From: an uncultured Prevotella sp. | Lineage (GTDB): Bacteria > Bacteroidota > Bacteroidia > Bacteroidales > Bacteroidaceae | DNA: 63,869 bases | Reading direction: 5' to 3' | NCBI RefSeq assembly: GCF_937863835.1 | Contig: NZ_CALMHT010000110.1 | Location: forward strand, 1-63,869 | Shown: piece by piece, positions 53,601 through 62,177 of the stretch | Numbering within the stretch: position 1 is the stretch's first letter | How the letters are laid out: each line of letters starts with the position of its first letter | Position numbers and translations under genes: made by a program | The notes under the pieces: model-generated | Databases searched by the model: none | Told to the model about the DNA's origin: nothing | The model's input: the letters and a program-made list of their open reading frames with translations, nothing else

Positions 53601-54079
53601 TGATCCGTCTTAGGATTGATAAAGAACCACTCCGGTACAATCAGATTCAGTTTTTTAATGTTTCGTTTGAGCGAAAGAAATGATTGTGGATCCCATGAAA
53701 CATAATAAGCGGAACGGATTCCAGCCGTTTTACTACTCCAGTCAGCTATATATTTCTGCGTCACTGAATCGCCCCTACCCTCGAAGCGACGTAACTTAGC
53801 CGCCTCACGGGCATAATTGCTATGTACCTTTTTCTCCAGGAAGAAATCACGGAATCCTTTATATTCCCGTGCAATCTTGTTATCCTTAAGATATGGTTTC
53901 TGGGCAGTCACCACGCTTCGGTAGTCCTGCTTGAACGGCATACTCGGTATTCTGTCGATGATTAACATAACGACAAATACGGAAACGAGCAATATCGCTA
54001 TAAAGGCGATAAGACGAATGCCCCACTTAAATCTGTTCCAACGTGATGTGGAATCAGTCTGAAAAACCTGCTTATCCAT
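50663..54079 (-). CDS. Trifunctional GH18 - polysaccharide deacetylase (CE4) - GT2 membrane protein
   Basis: A 1138-residue fusion. A transmembrane helix at about 22-43 is followed by a periplasmic GH18-like domain (about 115-430) with GINLDLED, where catalytic Glu231 is kept but the first motif Asp is Asn. A CE4 deacetylase follows (about 500-690), with LTFDDGPD and the metal His pair in GNHTFTHHN (558 and 562). After a helix near 725-755 comes a cytosolic processive GT2 (about 780-1010) with VDDGS, CIDADT, EDCD and QRTRW. Three or four C-terminal helices end the protein. This parallels poly-GlcNAc or chitin-like synthases such as PgaC fused to trimming enzymes. It has its own promoter at 54113-54120. 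Confidence 0.88.
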   Translation of the reverse strand: MDKQVFQTDSTSRWNRFKWGIRLIAFIAILLVSVFVVMLIIDRIPSMPFKQDYRSVVTAQKPYLKDNKIAREYKGFRDFFLEKKVHSNYAREAAKLRRFEGRGDSVTQKYIADWSSKTAGIRSAYYVSWDPQSFLSLKRNIKKLNLIVPEWFFINPKTDQLEVKIDHKGYNLMKRNNIPVMPMLTNNYKDVFHGESIGRIMHSPVMSRAFIYELLAQCQVHKFVGINLDLEDLQETTDEYVIQFVKDLSDAFHAHGLYVTQDIEPFNADYNVKELAKYDDYLFIMAYDEHSTTTAAGDISSQKWIEAVVDNIAAKVPSEKLVLGMAAYGYDWTAKGNDNESLSYNEALSVASDTQADISFDEDTYNLSYAYEDDDQVVHQVYFTDAATTFNVMRFGAEYGLAGYGLWRLGSEDDRIWQFYNKDMMHSKAALFRIGGLEDLPGIHDVNYLGDGEVLDVLSTPHAGSVKLEMDNDNILIADEYYKAIPTSYQLRKYGKAAPKELLLTFDDGPDSRWTPKVLSVLKHYKVHAAFFMVGLQMEKNLPIVKDVFDAGNLIGNHTFTHHNVAENSSERTFMELKLTRLLLESITGNSTILFRAPYNADSDPAGNEEIIPIVLASDRHYVDVGEAIDPNDWQPGVTADQIFNRVIKEVKQGDGHIILLHDAGGETREETIKALPHIIDYLQKQGYRFITLDKYLGKTRNQLMPAVPKGEEYYAMQANLTLATIIYETSDFITALFIIFLILGMARLVFMYTLTVREKHKERRQKLQPSDFSGSQYPKVSIIVPAYNEEVNAVSSLENLLKQDYPSLDIIFVDDGSKDNTYKCVKEAFDGNPKMKILTKPNGGKASALNYGIAHTDAEYVVCIDADTKLLPDAVSIMMRHFFADKDCKVGAVAGNVKVGNQRNMLTRWQAIEYTTSQNFDRMAYSNINAITVVPGAIGAFRKSAIEDAGGLTTDTLAEDCDLTIRVLKAGYRVENENKAVALTEAPEKIGQFVRQRTRWSFGVMQTFWKHRRAIFDKKYKGLGLWALPNMLVFQFIIPTFSPIADILMILGMFSGNAGRILLYYIAFLIVDASVSIMAYIFEKERLWVLLWIIPQRFFYRWIMYYVLFKSYMKAIKGELQTWGVLKRTGNVKIENI

Positions 54080-54112
54080 AATCTGATTATTTGCTACCTA
54101 AAATACCGGGCG

Positions 54113-54120
54113 CAAAATTA
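54113..54120 (-). promoter_or_regulatory. Promoter -7 box of the GH18-CE4-GT2 gene
   Basis: The minus strand reads TAATTTTG, 33 nt upstream of the ATG at 54079. Confidence 0.6.
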
Positions 54121-54277
54121 CATCAAAGTTTATTATTTTGTTCTATATTTAACACATTATGCAAGATAATTAAGTTATGTTCAGATTGATTTGTTTAATA
54201 GATATTTACTAGCTGCAAAGTTTGATAAATACGTTTAATTGTTGTATATCAGATTGACAGTGTCGGGATTTTTTATG

Positions 54278-54285
54278 TAATTTTG
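54278..54285 (+). promoter_or_regulatory. Promoter -7 box of the small secreted protein gene
   Basis: TAATTTTG ends only 8 nt before the ATG at 54294. With the start point about 4-7 nt downstream, the mRNA would have almost no leader. Confidence 0.55.
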
Positions 54286-54293
54286 CCCGCTGA

Positions 54294-54782
54294 ATGAAGC
54301 AAAGTGGTATTATTTTATTCTGGGTGTTGATATTTTTCCCTATTACCTTAGATGGACAGGAAATCATCAAGAACAGGAGGACATTTAATGTTGGAAAACC
54401 AAATGTTGAACGCCCCCGGCGAAAAGTTATTATCCCGAAGAAACGAGGTAGAGAGAAAGCCGTCATGACTCAGGAGGACAGTCTTGAGATGGAATATCAG
54501 CGTTGGCTTAAGAGGGAACCTCTAAGCGTACAGACTCCTGTCGGTGAATATCATGAATATGTAATGCCAAAATTACCAGTCTTCAATCCCGAAAAGATGA
54601 TAGCTCCACAGGTCACGTATAAGTATGACAAAGGCCGACTGATGAGAGACCAATTACCTTCGCCTTCCTCCGGATGTGTATTTACTTTCGACTTCGGACA
54701 GATTATCAGCAAGGATGCACGAAATCATGCCAGAGATCTGAAACATTTGGAAAAGGCGAAAAAATTGATGGAGCATTATTAA
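54294..54782 (+). CDS. Small secreted protein of unknown function
   Basis: I do not recognise a family. The 162-residue protein has a clear signal peptide (QSGIILFWVLIFFPITLDGQ, about 3-22). A basic proline-rich stretch follows (NVGKPNVERPRRKVIIPKKRG), and then a mixed-charge body ending in a helix (KHLEKAKKLMEHY). The central QTPVGEYHEYVMPKLPVFNPE could be an extended binding segment. There is no lipobox. It converges with nhaD and stands alone. Bacteroidota have many such small exported proteins, and no function can be assigned. Confidence 0.75.
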   Translation: MKQSGIILFWVLIFFPITLDGQEIIKNRRTFNVGKPNVERPRRKVIIPKKRGREKAVMTQEDSLEMEYQRWLKREPLSVQTPVGEYHEYVMPKLPVFNPEKMIAPQVTYKYDKGRLMRDQLPSPSSGCVFTFDFGQIISKDARNHARDLKHLEKAKKLMEHY

Positions 54783-54828
54783 CCCATACACCAATCAGTT
54801 AATCATGCCCCATCATCAAAAAAAGTGT

Positions 54829-54849
54829 TTCATACTGCTAAGGTATGAA
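54829..54849 (-). terminator. Terminator candidate of nhaD
   Basis: On the minus strand TTCATAC/GTATGAA (7 bp, 7-nt loop) is followed by ACACTTTTTTTG. It begins 8 nt past the nhaD stop. Confidence 0.5.
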
Positions 54850-54857
54850 TAAAGGAA

Positions 54858-56210
54858 CTAGAAGATGAAAGTCTTTTCCAACCAATACAGACCAATCCCG
54901 GCTAAGTAGCCCAATAACGCAATCCAACTGATATGTTTGAGATACCAACCGAATGTTATTTTCTCCAAGCCCATTACGACTACTCCGGCTGCACTACCGA
55001 TGATAAGCATAGAACCACCGACACCGGCACAATAAGCCAACAGTTGCCAGAATATACCATCAGGAGCCATATCACCTGCCGCAGCCAATGGATACATACC
55101 CATTGAACCTGCAACAAGAGGAACATTATCTATGATACTAGATATAACACCGATAACACCTGTTACGAGATAATGATTACCGCCGGAAACATCATTGAGC
55201 CATGCACCCGTTGCCTTCAATACGCCCACTTCCTCAAGACAAGCCACTGCCATCAGTATACCGAGGAAGAACAAAATGGTCGACATATCTATCCTTGACA
55301 GCAATTCCGTTACGCGCTTGGCCATGGTATCTTTCTCTCCTTTAAGATTCTTATGGAATATTTCAGTAATAGTCCAAAGAACTCCGAGAACGAGCAGTAT
55401 ACCCATAAACGGAGGAAGATCGGTCAAAGCACGGAACACCGGTACAAAAATTAGTCCACCGACACCGAGGATAAATATCAGGCGCCGCTGATTTTTAGTA
55501 AATACGCTATTGTTCTTTTCTGCAATATTATTTTCTTGAGGAAGTTTGTCCTTCAAGGAGAATTGCAGTATAAATACCGGGATGATTAATGAAATCAGAG
55601 ACGGACCGAGTACTTCCTTTATTACCCCTTGGGTCGTTATCATTCCACCTATCCATAGCATGATGGTTGTTACATCACCGATTGGAGAGAAAGCTCCGCC
55701 GCAGTTGGCAGCAATAATCACAAGTGATGCATAAATAATACGTTCTTTCGGCTGTTTCACCAATTTTCGGAGTACCATGATCATGACGATACTCGTGGTA
55801 AGGTTATCGAGTACAGCTGAAAGGAAGAATGTCATGAAAGCGATACGCCACAAAAGTTTACGTTTACTTCTTGTCTTGATGGAATCACGTACGAAATTGA
55901 AACCACCGTTTGCATCGACGATCTCTACAATCGTCATAGCTCCCATTAGGAAGAACAGCGTCTCTGCCGTATCACCGAGGTGTTCTTTGATGATATCACT
56001 TACTTTGTCCAATACACCTGCCGCTCCACCTGCATAATCAGGATACGCAGCAGCTACATAAGGTAACGGGTTCCACATATAAAGGGACCAACAGAAGACA
56101 CACATCAGCAAGGCTATTGCCGATTTATTTACTTTAATACCGCTTTCCAGTGCTATACATAAATAGCCAAAAACAAATACGGCAATTATCAAGAATGTTA
56201 ACGTGTACAT
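54858..56210 (-). CDS. nhaD: Na+/H+ antiporter NhaD
   Basis: NhaD exports sodium in exchange for protons across the inner membrane. The protein is 450 residues from ATG 56210 (MYTLTFLIIAVFVFGY), the start implied by the promoter box at 56236-56243. About 12 helices are visible. Family-typical segments are LFFLMGAMTIVEIVDANGGF, FFLSAVLDNLTTSIVMIMVL and ANCGGAFSPIGDVTTIMLW, the last two holding conserved polar residues of the ion-transporter superfamily. It is a single-gene unit. Confidence 0.92.
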   Translation of the reverse strand: MYTLTFLIIAVFVFGYLCIALESGIKVNKSAIALLMCVFCWSLYMWNPLPYVAAAYPDYAGGAAGVLDKVSDIIKEHLGDTAETLFFLMGAMTIVEIVDANGGFNFVRDSIKTRSKRKLLWRIAFMTFFLSAVLDNLTTSIVMIMVLRKLVKQPKERIIYASLVIIAANCGGAFSPIGDVTTIMLWIGGMITTQGVIKEVLGPSLISLIIPVFILQFSLKDKLPQENNIAEKNNSVFTKNQRRLIFILGVGGLIFVPVFRALTDLPPFMGILLVLGVLWTITEIFHKNLKGEKDTMAKRVTELLSRIDMSTILFFLGILMAVACLEEVGVLKATGAWLNDVSGGNHYLVTGVIGVISSIIDNVPLVAGSMGMYPLAAAGDMAPDGIFWQLLAYCAGVGGSMLIIGSAAGVVVMGLEKITFGWYLKHISWIALLGYLAGIGLYWLEKTFIF

Positions 56211-56235
56211 AGTAGTTATATAATAAGTTGCGCTG

Positions 56236-56243
56236 CAAAGGTA
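56236..56243 (-). promoter_or_regulatory. Promoter -7 box of nhaD
   Basis: The minus strand reads TACCTTTG, 25 nt upstream of the ATG at 56210. Confidence 0.6.
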
Positions 56244-56289
56244 ACAAAAAACCATTACAGCGCAAAATTATTAGTGAAATAAATGAGTG

Positions 56290-57960
56290 TTATTCTTTAT
56301 AAGCGTCTTCGTGTACTCCGGTGACGGCTCTTCCACTAGGTTCGTTCATATTTTTAAATGAAGCATCCCATGCCAAAGCCTCCGCCGTACTACAAGCGAC
56401 ACTTGGCACGCTCGGTACTGAACGGGCGGCACTGTCGCTGGGGAAATGTTCTGCGAAAATAGAACGGTAGTAATATTCCTCTTTGTTGCGCGGAGGATTG
56501 ATCGGGAAGCGTTCTGCGGCATGTTCCATCTGTTCGTCGCTTACCTGGTCAGATGTTATCTTTTTCAGGGTGTCTATCCAGTTGTAACCTACACCGTCGG
56601 AGAATTGTTCTTTCTGTCTCCATGCAATCTCTTCGGGCAACATATCCGCAAATGCCTCACGCACGATTTTCTTTTCTATCGTGTTGCCGGGACACATCTT
56701 GGCTTCAGGGTTGGTGCGCATCGCAACATCCAGAAACTCTTTGTCAAGGAATGGCACACGACCTTCCACGCCCCATGCGGCAAGACTCTTGTTAGCACGC
56801 AGGCAGTCGTACATATACAGTTTAGATAGTTTACGAACGGTCTCTTCATGGAAGGCTTTCGCATCCGGTGCTTTATGGAAATACAGATATCCGCCGAATA
56901 TCTCATCGGCACCTTCACCGCTCAATACCATTTTTATACCCATACTCTTAATAACACGGGCAAGGAGATACATTGGTGTCGACGCTCTTACAGTCGTCAC
57001 GTCATAAGTTTCTATGAAATAGATGACATCACGTATCGCGTCGATGCCTTCCTGTATGGTATAGTTGATCTCATGATGCACGGTTCCGATATGGTCGGCC
57101 ACCATACGGGCCTTGGCGAGGTCGGGAGCACCTTTCAGTCCTACGGCGAATGAATGCAGACGTGGCCACCATGCTTTGGTCACTCCGTCTTCTTCAACTC
57201 TGTTTTCCGAGAATTTTTCTGCCACGGCACTGATGACTGAAGAATCAAGCCCGCCACTGAGCAGTACGCCGTAAGGGACATCGCTCATCAACTGTCGTCT
57301 GACGGCATCAGATAGAGAGTCGTGTATATCCTTGACACTGGCTTTGTTATCCTTTATATTGTCATAGTCAAACCAGTCGCGTGTATAGTACCGCTTCATT
57401 TTTCCTTCTTTACTCCAATAGTAATGTCCCGGCAGAAATGGTTCGTATCTATCACACTGTCCTTCCAGCGCTTTCAGTTCACTGGCCACATACACTTTCC
57501 CGTCTTTGTCGTATCCTATATAAAGAGGTATAACCCCTATCGGGTCTCTGGCTATTAGGAATTCATCTTTTTCATTGTCATAGAGGGCAAAAGCGAATAT
57601 ACCGCTGAGGTCTTCAAGAAACTTGATACCTTTCTCACGATACAAGGCTAGTATCACTTCGCAGTCGCTACCTGTCTGAAACTGATATTTTCCCGCAAAA
57701 CGTTTGCGGATATCCTTATGATTATATATTTCTCCGTTTACCGCCAAGACCTGTTTCATATCAGGACTGTACAATGGCTGTTTCCCCGATTCCGGGTCCA
57801 CGATAGACAGACGTTCGTGAGCCATAATAGCAGAACCGCCACAATAAATACCACTCCAGTCGGGTCCGCGGTGACGGATTTTCTGACTCATACGCAATGC
57901 TTTCTGACGCAATTCAGGTGTCTGCTCCTGAATATTAAAAATACAAGCTATTCCACACAT
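56290..57960 (-). CDS. asnB: Asparagine synthase (glutamine-hydrolysing)
   Basis: AsnB makes asparagine from aspartate, glutamine and ATP. The protein is 556 residues from the ATG at 57960. This puts Cys2 of MCGIACIF at the processed N terminus, where it is the glutaminase nucleophile. A 64-codon extension of the open frame to 58152 is not translated, since it would block that chemistry and it contains the promoter box. The synthetase domain shows the PP-loop VLLSGGLDSSVISA near residue 235 and LSGEGADEIFGGYLYF near residue 345. It is a single-gene unit. Confidence 0.97.
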   Translation of the reverse strand: MCGIACIFNIQEQTPELRQKALRMSQKIRHRGPDWSGIYCGGSAIMAHERLSIVDPESGKQPLYSPDMKQVLAVNGEIYNHKDIRKRFAGKYQFQTGSDCEVILALYREKGIKFLEDLSGIFAFALYDNEKDEFLIARDPIGVIPLYIGYDKDGKVYVASELKALEGQCDRYEPFLPGHYYWSKEGKMKRYYTRDWFDYDNIKDNKASVKDIHDSLSDAVRRQLMSDVPYGVLLSGGLDSSVISAVAEKFSENRVEEDGVTKAWWPRLHSFAVGLKGAPDLAKARMVADHIGTVHHEINYTIQEGIDAIRDVIYFIETYDVTTVRASTPMYLLARVIKSMGIKMVLSGEGADEIFGGYLYFHKAPDAKAFHEETVRKLSKLYMYDCLRANKSLAAWGVEGRVPFLDKEFLDVAMRTNPEAKMCPGNTIEKKIVREAFADMLPEEIAWRQKEQFSDGVGYNWIDTLKKITSDQVSDEQMEHAAERFPINPPRNKEEYYYRSIFAEHFPSDSAARSVPSVPSVACSTAEALAWDASFKNMNEPSGRAVTGVHEDAYKE

Positions 57961-58020
57961 ACTCTTTATTTTGTTTATGTTTGCTATTCTTTTATTTACA
58001 TTTTGATAGTAAAATCGATG

Positions 58021-58028
58021 CAAAGTTA
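58021..58028 (-). promoter_or_regulatory. Promoter -7 box of asnB
   Basis: The minus strand reads TAACTTTG, 60 nt upstream of the asnB ATG. It lies in the 346-bp intergenic stretch 57961-58306, which otherwise holds the inverted repeat at 58123-58161 and the GH3 promoter. Confidence 0.6.
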
Positions 58029-58122
58029 GCAAAAAGATTATTTTAAGCAGTATTTTATTAGCAAAAAGATATTTAATAATTACAAGGATAACAAATTGGT
58101 CTATCTTTACATACAATACTAT

Positions 58123-58161
58123 CAATTTGAAAGCATTTTGAATATTTTTCATTTCAAATTG
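58123..58161. repeat. Inverted repeat upstream of the GH3 gene
   Basis: CAATTTGAAA at 58123-58132 and TTTCAAATTG at 58152-58161 are perfect inverted 10-mers around a 19-nt A/T-rich spacer, in the asnB-GH3 intergenic region about 110 bp upstream of the GH3 -7 box. Centre-to-centre spacing is 29 bp. It could be a regulator site. The A/T richness raises the chance of coincidence. Confidence 0.35.
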
Positions 58162-58269
58162 TCACTTTGTATGCATTTTATAGTTTTTATCCGTTTCTTC
58201 TACTCCCTATATATTGTATTAATTAGTCACTTTTTCATTATAATAGCATCCAATTTCATTTTTTTTCAT

Positions 58270-58277
58270 TATATTTG
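58270..58277 (+). promoter_or_regulatory. Promoter -7 box of the GH3 gene
   Basis: TATATTTG matches TAnnTTTG, 29 nt before the ATG at 58307. Confidence 0.6.
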
Positions 58278-58306
58278 TAACTGAAATACTAACTTATACC
58301 TTTATT

Positions 58307-60787
58307 ATGAAAAGAAAATTGATTACTTTGACTCTTGCTGCATTATCGCTAATGGCAAGTGCCCAGAAACCTGCTATACCCAGGGATGAGCAGATTGAAA
58401 AGAAAGTTGAAACATTACTCAGCAAGATGACTCTTGACGAGAAAGTGGGACAGATGCTTGAACTCAACCTTGATGTGATAGGTAAAATGCAGGCTATTAA
58501 TCCTAAAATCGAACGTTCCAAGATCAAACAGAAATTTTTGGAATATGGCCGATCGGAAAAAGAGGTAAACGAGCTGTTGAAGTTGACCGATGCACAAATC
58601 ATCAACAAGATCAAGGACATGAACCTCGACCTGTATACTAACGATACCAAACTGGTATGGCAACTGGACAAGAACATGTTGGACACGATTGTATCCAAAT
58701 ATAAAATCGGTTCTGTACTTAATGCGCCTGGTACCCGTGCGGCAACAGTAAAACAATGGCAGGAGTGGATTTCGCTGATTCAGAAACTGTCTATGAAATA
58801 TATAGGAATACCGACCATATACGGACTGGACCAGAACCATGGCGTGACATACACGCAAAGTGGAACTTTATTCCCCCAACCTATTAATATAGGTGCTTCG
58901 TTCAACACTTCTCTTGTGAAGACGATGGCTGAAATATGTGCTTACGAGAGCAGAGCCAGCAACTGTCCTTGGGTGTACAACCCCGTGCTCGACCTTGGCA
59001 GAGACCCGCGCTGGCCGCGTATCTGGGAAAGTTTCGGCGAAGATGCCATCGTCAACTCCCGTATGGCTGAAGCCGAAATACTTGGTTATCAGGGTGCCGA
59101 CCCCAATCATCTCGGCAAATACAATGTAGCGACAAGTGTAAAGCATTATATGGCTTATGGTGCACCTTTCACAGGCAAAGACCGTACACCTGCATACCTG
59201 TCTCCGTCTATGTTGCGCGAGAAATATTTCGCTCCGTTCAAGGCTGCCATCCAGGCTGGTGCACTAACTATCATGGTCAACTCTGCATCTATCAACGGTG
59301 TACCTGTTCATGCTAGTTATGAATACCTGACCAAGTGGCTCAAAGACGACCTCAACTGGGACGGAATGATTATAACCGACTGGGCTGATATCAACAACCT
59401 GTATACCCGTGAGAAGGTAGCCAAAGATAAGAAAGACGCTATCCGTATCGCTATCAATGCCGGTGTCGATATGAGTATGGACCCATATAGTGTAGATTTC
59501 TGTATTCTACTGAAACAATTGGTCAACGAGGGTTCCGTCAAGATGTCACGTATAGACGATGCTGTCCGCCGTATTCTTCGACTGAAATATCGCCTTGGTC
59601 TTTTCGACCAACCCAACACCCCAGCTAAGGATTATCCGAAGTTCGGTTGCGCCGAATTCGCTGAGAAGTCATTACGCGCCGCTGAGGAATCGGAAATTCT
59701 GTTGAAGAACAAAGATAACATCCTGCCGCTTGCCAAAGGCAAGAAAATACTGCTCACCGGTCCTAACGCCAACCAAATGCGCTGTCTTGACGGTGGATGG
59801 AGCTATACATGGCAAGGATCAAAGGCGGAAGACCTGACAACCAAGTATAACACAATATATGAAGCACTTTGCAACAAATACGGAAAAGAGAACGTGATTC
59901 TTGAACAGGGTGTCACCTACAATGAAAGCGGTACTTATGAAAAGGAGAACCAGCCACAGATCAGTAAGGCTGTGGATGCTGCCGGCAATGCGGATGTCAT
60001 CATCGCCTGCGTCGGTGAGAACTCTTATACCGAGACACCGGGCAACCTGACAGACCTTACTCTTTCTGAAAACCAGCGCAATCTGGTAAAAGCCCTCGAT
60101 AAGACCGGTAAACCAATCATTCTTGTGCTAAACGAAGGCCGCCCACGCCTTGTCGCCGACATTGAACCTTGTGCAAAGGCTGTCGTTGACATTCTGTTGC
60201 CTGGTAATTACGGTGCAGACGCTCTTGCCAATCTGCTGGCAGGTGATGCCAACTTCAGCGCGAAACTGCCTTATACTTATCCAAAGGAAATCAATTCACT
60301 CAACAACTATGATTATAAAGTAAGCGAAGAAGTGTCGACCATGGCTGGCGCTTACGATTATGATGCAAATGTATCCCTGCAATGGCCTTTCGGCTACGGA
60401 CTGAGCTACACCACATTCGAATACAGTAATCTGAATGTCGACAAACAGTCGTTCGGACCTGATGACATGCTGACAGTAACCGTGGATGTCAAGAATACAG
60501 GAAACCGTGTAGGCAAAGAACCGGTACTGCTTTACAGTAGTGACGTGATCGCTTCCATGACTCCTGACAACCGTCGTCTGCGCGCATTCGACAAAGTGGA
60601 ACTGCAACCCGGTGAAACGAAAACTGTCACATTCAAGATTAAGGCATCCGACCTGGCTTTTGTAGGACCAACACCTGATTATAAATGGATTCTTGAAGAA
60701 GGTGACTTTGTCATGAAAGTGGGAAAACTGACCAAGACCATTGTATGTAACGAGACCAAGAAATGGGAAACGCCTAATATACAATAA
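58307..60787 (+). CDS. Glycoside hydrolase family 3 protein (beta-glucosidase/xylosidase type)
   Basis: A periplasmic or secreted exo-glycosidase of 826 residues with a signal peptide at 1-19 ([19 protein letters not shown]). The GH3 N-terminal barrel spans about 30-410. It includes GLDQNHGV, the [22 protein letters not shown] segment (read in parts) and the nucleophile Asp358 in GMIITDW. The alpha/beta sandwich (about 440-660) and a C-terminal fibronectin-III-like domain (from about 710, [15 protein letters not shown]) follow. Overall layout is like BglX-type beta-glucosidases. Next to GH8 and GH43 genes, action on cello- or xylo-oligosaccharides is likely but not provable here. Confidence 0.92.
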   Translation: MKRKLITLTLAALSLMASAQKPAIPRDEQIEKKVETLLSKMTLDEKVGQMLELNLDVIGKMQAINPKIERSKIKQKFLEYGRSEKEVNELLKLTDAQIINKIKDMNLDLYTNDTKLVWQLDKNMLDTIVSKYKIGSVLNAPGTRAATVKQWQEWISLIQKLSMKYIGIPTIYGLDQNHGVTYTQSGTLFPQPINIGASFNTSLVKTMAEICAYESRASNCPWVYNPVLDLGRDPRWPRIWESFGEDAIVNSRMAEAEILGYQGADPNHLGKYNVATSVKHYMAYGAPFTGKDRTPAYLSPSMLREKYFAPFKAAIQAGALTIMVNSASINGVPVHASYEYLTKWLKDDLNWDGMIITDWADINNLYTREKVAKDKKDAIRIAINAGVDMSMDPYSVDFCILLKQLVNEGSVKMSRIDDAVRRILRLKYRLGLFDQPNTPAKDYPKFGCAEFAEKSLRAAEESEILLKNKDNILPLAKGKKILLTGPNANQMRCLDGGWSYTWQGSKAEDLTTKYNTIYEALCNKYGKENVILEQGVTYNESGTYEKENQPQISKAVDAAGNADVIIACVGENSYTETPGNLTDLTLSENQRNLVKALDKTGKPIILVLNEGRPRLVADIEPCAKAVVDILLPGNYGADALANLLAGDANFSAKLPYTYPKEINSLNNYDYKVSEEVSTMAGAYDYDANVSLQWPFGYGLSYTTFEYSNLNVDKQSFGPDDMLTVTVDVKNTGNRVGKEPVLLYSSDVIASMTPDNRRLRAFDKVELQPGETKTVTFKIKASDLAFVGPTPDYKWILEEGDFVMKVGKLTKTIVCNETKKWETPNIQ

Positions 60788-60798
60788 ATAAGAAACTA

Positions 60799-60830
60799 TA
60801 AAGCCTGTCGATTGATTTCGACAGGCTTTA
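60799..60830. terminator. Bidirectional terminator between GH3 and GH8 genes
   Basis: TAAAGCCTGTCG at 60799-60810 pairs perfectly with CGACAGGCTTTA at 60819-60830 around an 8-nt loop. TTTTAT follows on the plus strand. It separates two convergent genes. Confidence 0.8.
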
Positions 60831-60832
60831 TT

Positions 60833-62050
60833 TTATAATGAAAACTGTCCCGAAACGTGAAGCATCGACAGGAAATAAACCATTCCTTGATAATAACGCC
60901 ATTTACCTGAAGGAGGAACAGCATCCCATAATGTCTGCACATATTTCTTTGCCAATGCACGATCACCGGCATTACCATCCATCAAGGCGAAAGCGCCAAC
61001 AGCATTTGCTCCAATCATTCCTATAGAATAACTGTCATCGCCATTTGTTCCATCCAGATCATAATGTCCATGTCTGTAATTTTCCCTATCAAAGAAGGTC
61101 AGCAATCTGCGCATGGTTTCACTCTGGCGTTTTTTGTCTTTACCACAAAGATAATAATCCATGCCGACATTCATAGCACAACGGATAGCATCAAACTGAT
61201 ATCTGCTTGTATTATAAACAGCCCCCGGCCATGAATAGGGCGTTCCGTCAAAAAGACAATAATCAGGGTATAATCCGGTAGTAGGATGGGATGATCTTAT
61301 CAGTAATTGTCGGGCAGCTGTAGCTGTCTTGTTCCAGAAATTTGTGGGACCGGACGACTTGACAGCCCAATAATCTAAAAAGGCAGGAAGGCAATACGAA
61401 GGATCGCTAAACCAATGTACATCTTCAGTAGGACAAAATGTCACCAGAGATGTTTTCTTATCAAACATAGAATATACTCCTTTGACTTTCCCGTCTTTAC
61501 CTTGAACCTTTGAAAGAATCTTATCCGCCTCAACCGCGTAAGTCGGTTCATGCCATCTTTCTGCAGCCAGATATAGTGCCGTTACAAAGTATATTTCACC
61601 ATCAGAAGCATTACTCTCTCCTATTTTCGTTCCATCAGGACGGCATTGCCAACAGAAATAGCCATCCCATGCCGAAGATGAGGGATATGCCATATAACGT
61701 TTCGCCCATTTCCACAACTTATCAAATTCTTTTCGATGATTGAGTTGCACACTGATCATCATTCCATAAGACATGCCCTCTGTTCTGACATCATTATTAC
61801 CTGTATCGAGAATGAACGCCATAGAGTCCACCGACTCATAATAAACGGAACATTCACTCTGCTGTTCGTATTTCGCAAGATCTCCAGGCGTAAAGAAATG
61901 ATGCCAAAGACCACTCATCTTGTTTTGAATCTCTGTTTCAGACTTTCCCAACAGGACCGAAAAAAGATTACGACTAGCAGATTCAGCCTTCATTGTGTAT
62001 GGAACCATAACCAGAAGTACGAAAAAAAAGAATAAAGATTTAATACGCAT
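60833..62050 (-). CDS. Glycoside hydrolase family 8 protein (possible reducing-end exo-oligoxylanase)
   Basis: A 405-residue exported GH8 enzyme with a signal peptide at about 1-22. The catalytic acid Glu91 is in VRTEGMSYGMM. SDGEIYFVTALYLAAERW (about 149-166) is family-typical, and YQFDAIRCAMNVGMDYY carries a candidate base Asp. Among GH8 proteins the sequence looks like the Rex type (EC 3.2.1.156), which trims xylose from the reducing end of xylo-oligosaccharides. The sub-specificity is inference. It converges with GH3 and precedes nothing else on its transcript. Confidence 0.88.
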   Translation of the reverse strand: MRIKSLFFFFVLLVMVPYTMKAESASRNLFSVLLGKSETEIQNKMSGLWHHFFTPGDLAKYEQQSECSVYYESVDSMAFILDTGNNDVRTEGMSYGMMISVQLNHRKEFDKLWKWAKRYMAYPSSSAWDGYFCWQCRPDGTKIGESNASDGEIYFVTALYLAAERWHEPTYAVEADKILSKVQGKDGKVKGVYSMFDKKTSLVTFCPTEDVHWFSDPSYCLPAFLDYWAVKSSGPTNFWNKTATAARQLLIRSSHPTTGLYPDYCLFDGTPYSWPGAVYNTSRYQFDAIRCAMNVGMDYYLCGKDKKRQSETMRRLLTFFDRENYRHGHYDLDGTNGDDSYSIGMIGANAVGAFALMDGNAGDRALAKKYVQTLWDAVPPSGKWRYYQGMVYFLSMLHVSGQFSL

Positions 62051-62069
62051 ATAACTTAAATTATTTGTG

Positions 62070-62077
62070 CAAATATA
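62070..62077 (-). promoter_or_regulatory. Promoter -7 box of the GH8 gene
   Basis: The minus strand reads TATATTTG, 19 nt upstream of the ATG at 62050. It indicates the GH8 gene is transcribed separately from the GH43 gene. Confidence 0.6.
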
Positions 62078-62177
62078 CGTATTTTACATCATTTTCCCCG
62101 TACCATACAAGAAAAATTACACATTACGTAAGTTTTATTGTAAGATACGGGGAGTATAAATGATCTGTATGTCGTTT

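Noticed and set aside
57961..58152. A 64-residue N-terminal extension of asparagine synthetase.
   Set aside because: The catalytic cysteine must be at the processed N terminus, and the promoter box lies inside the extension.
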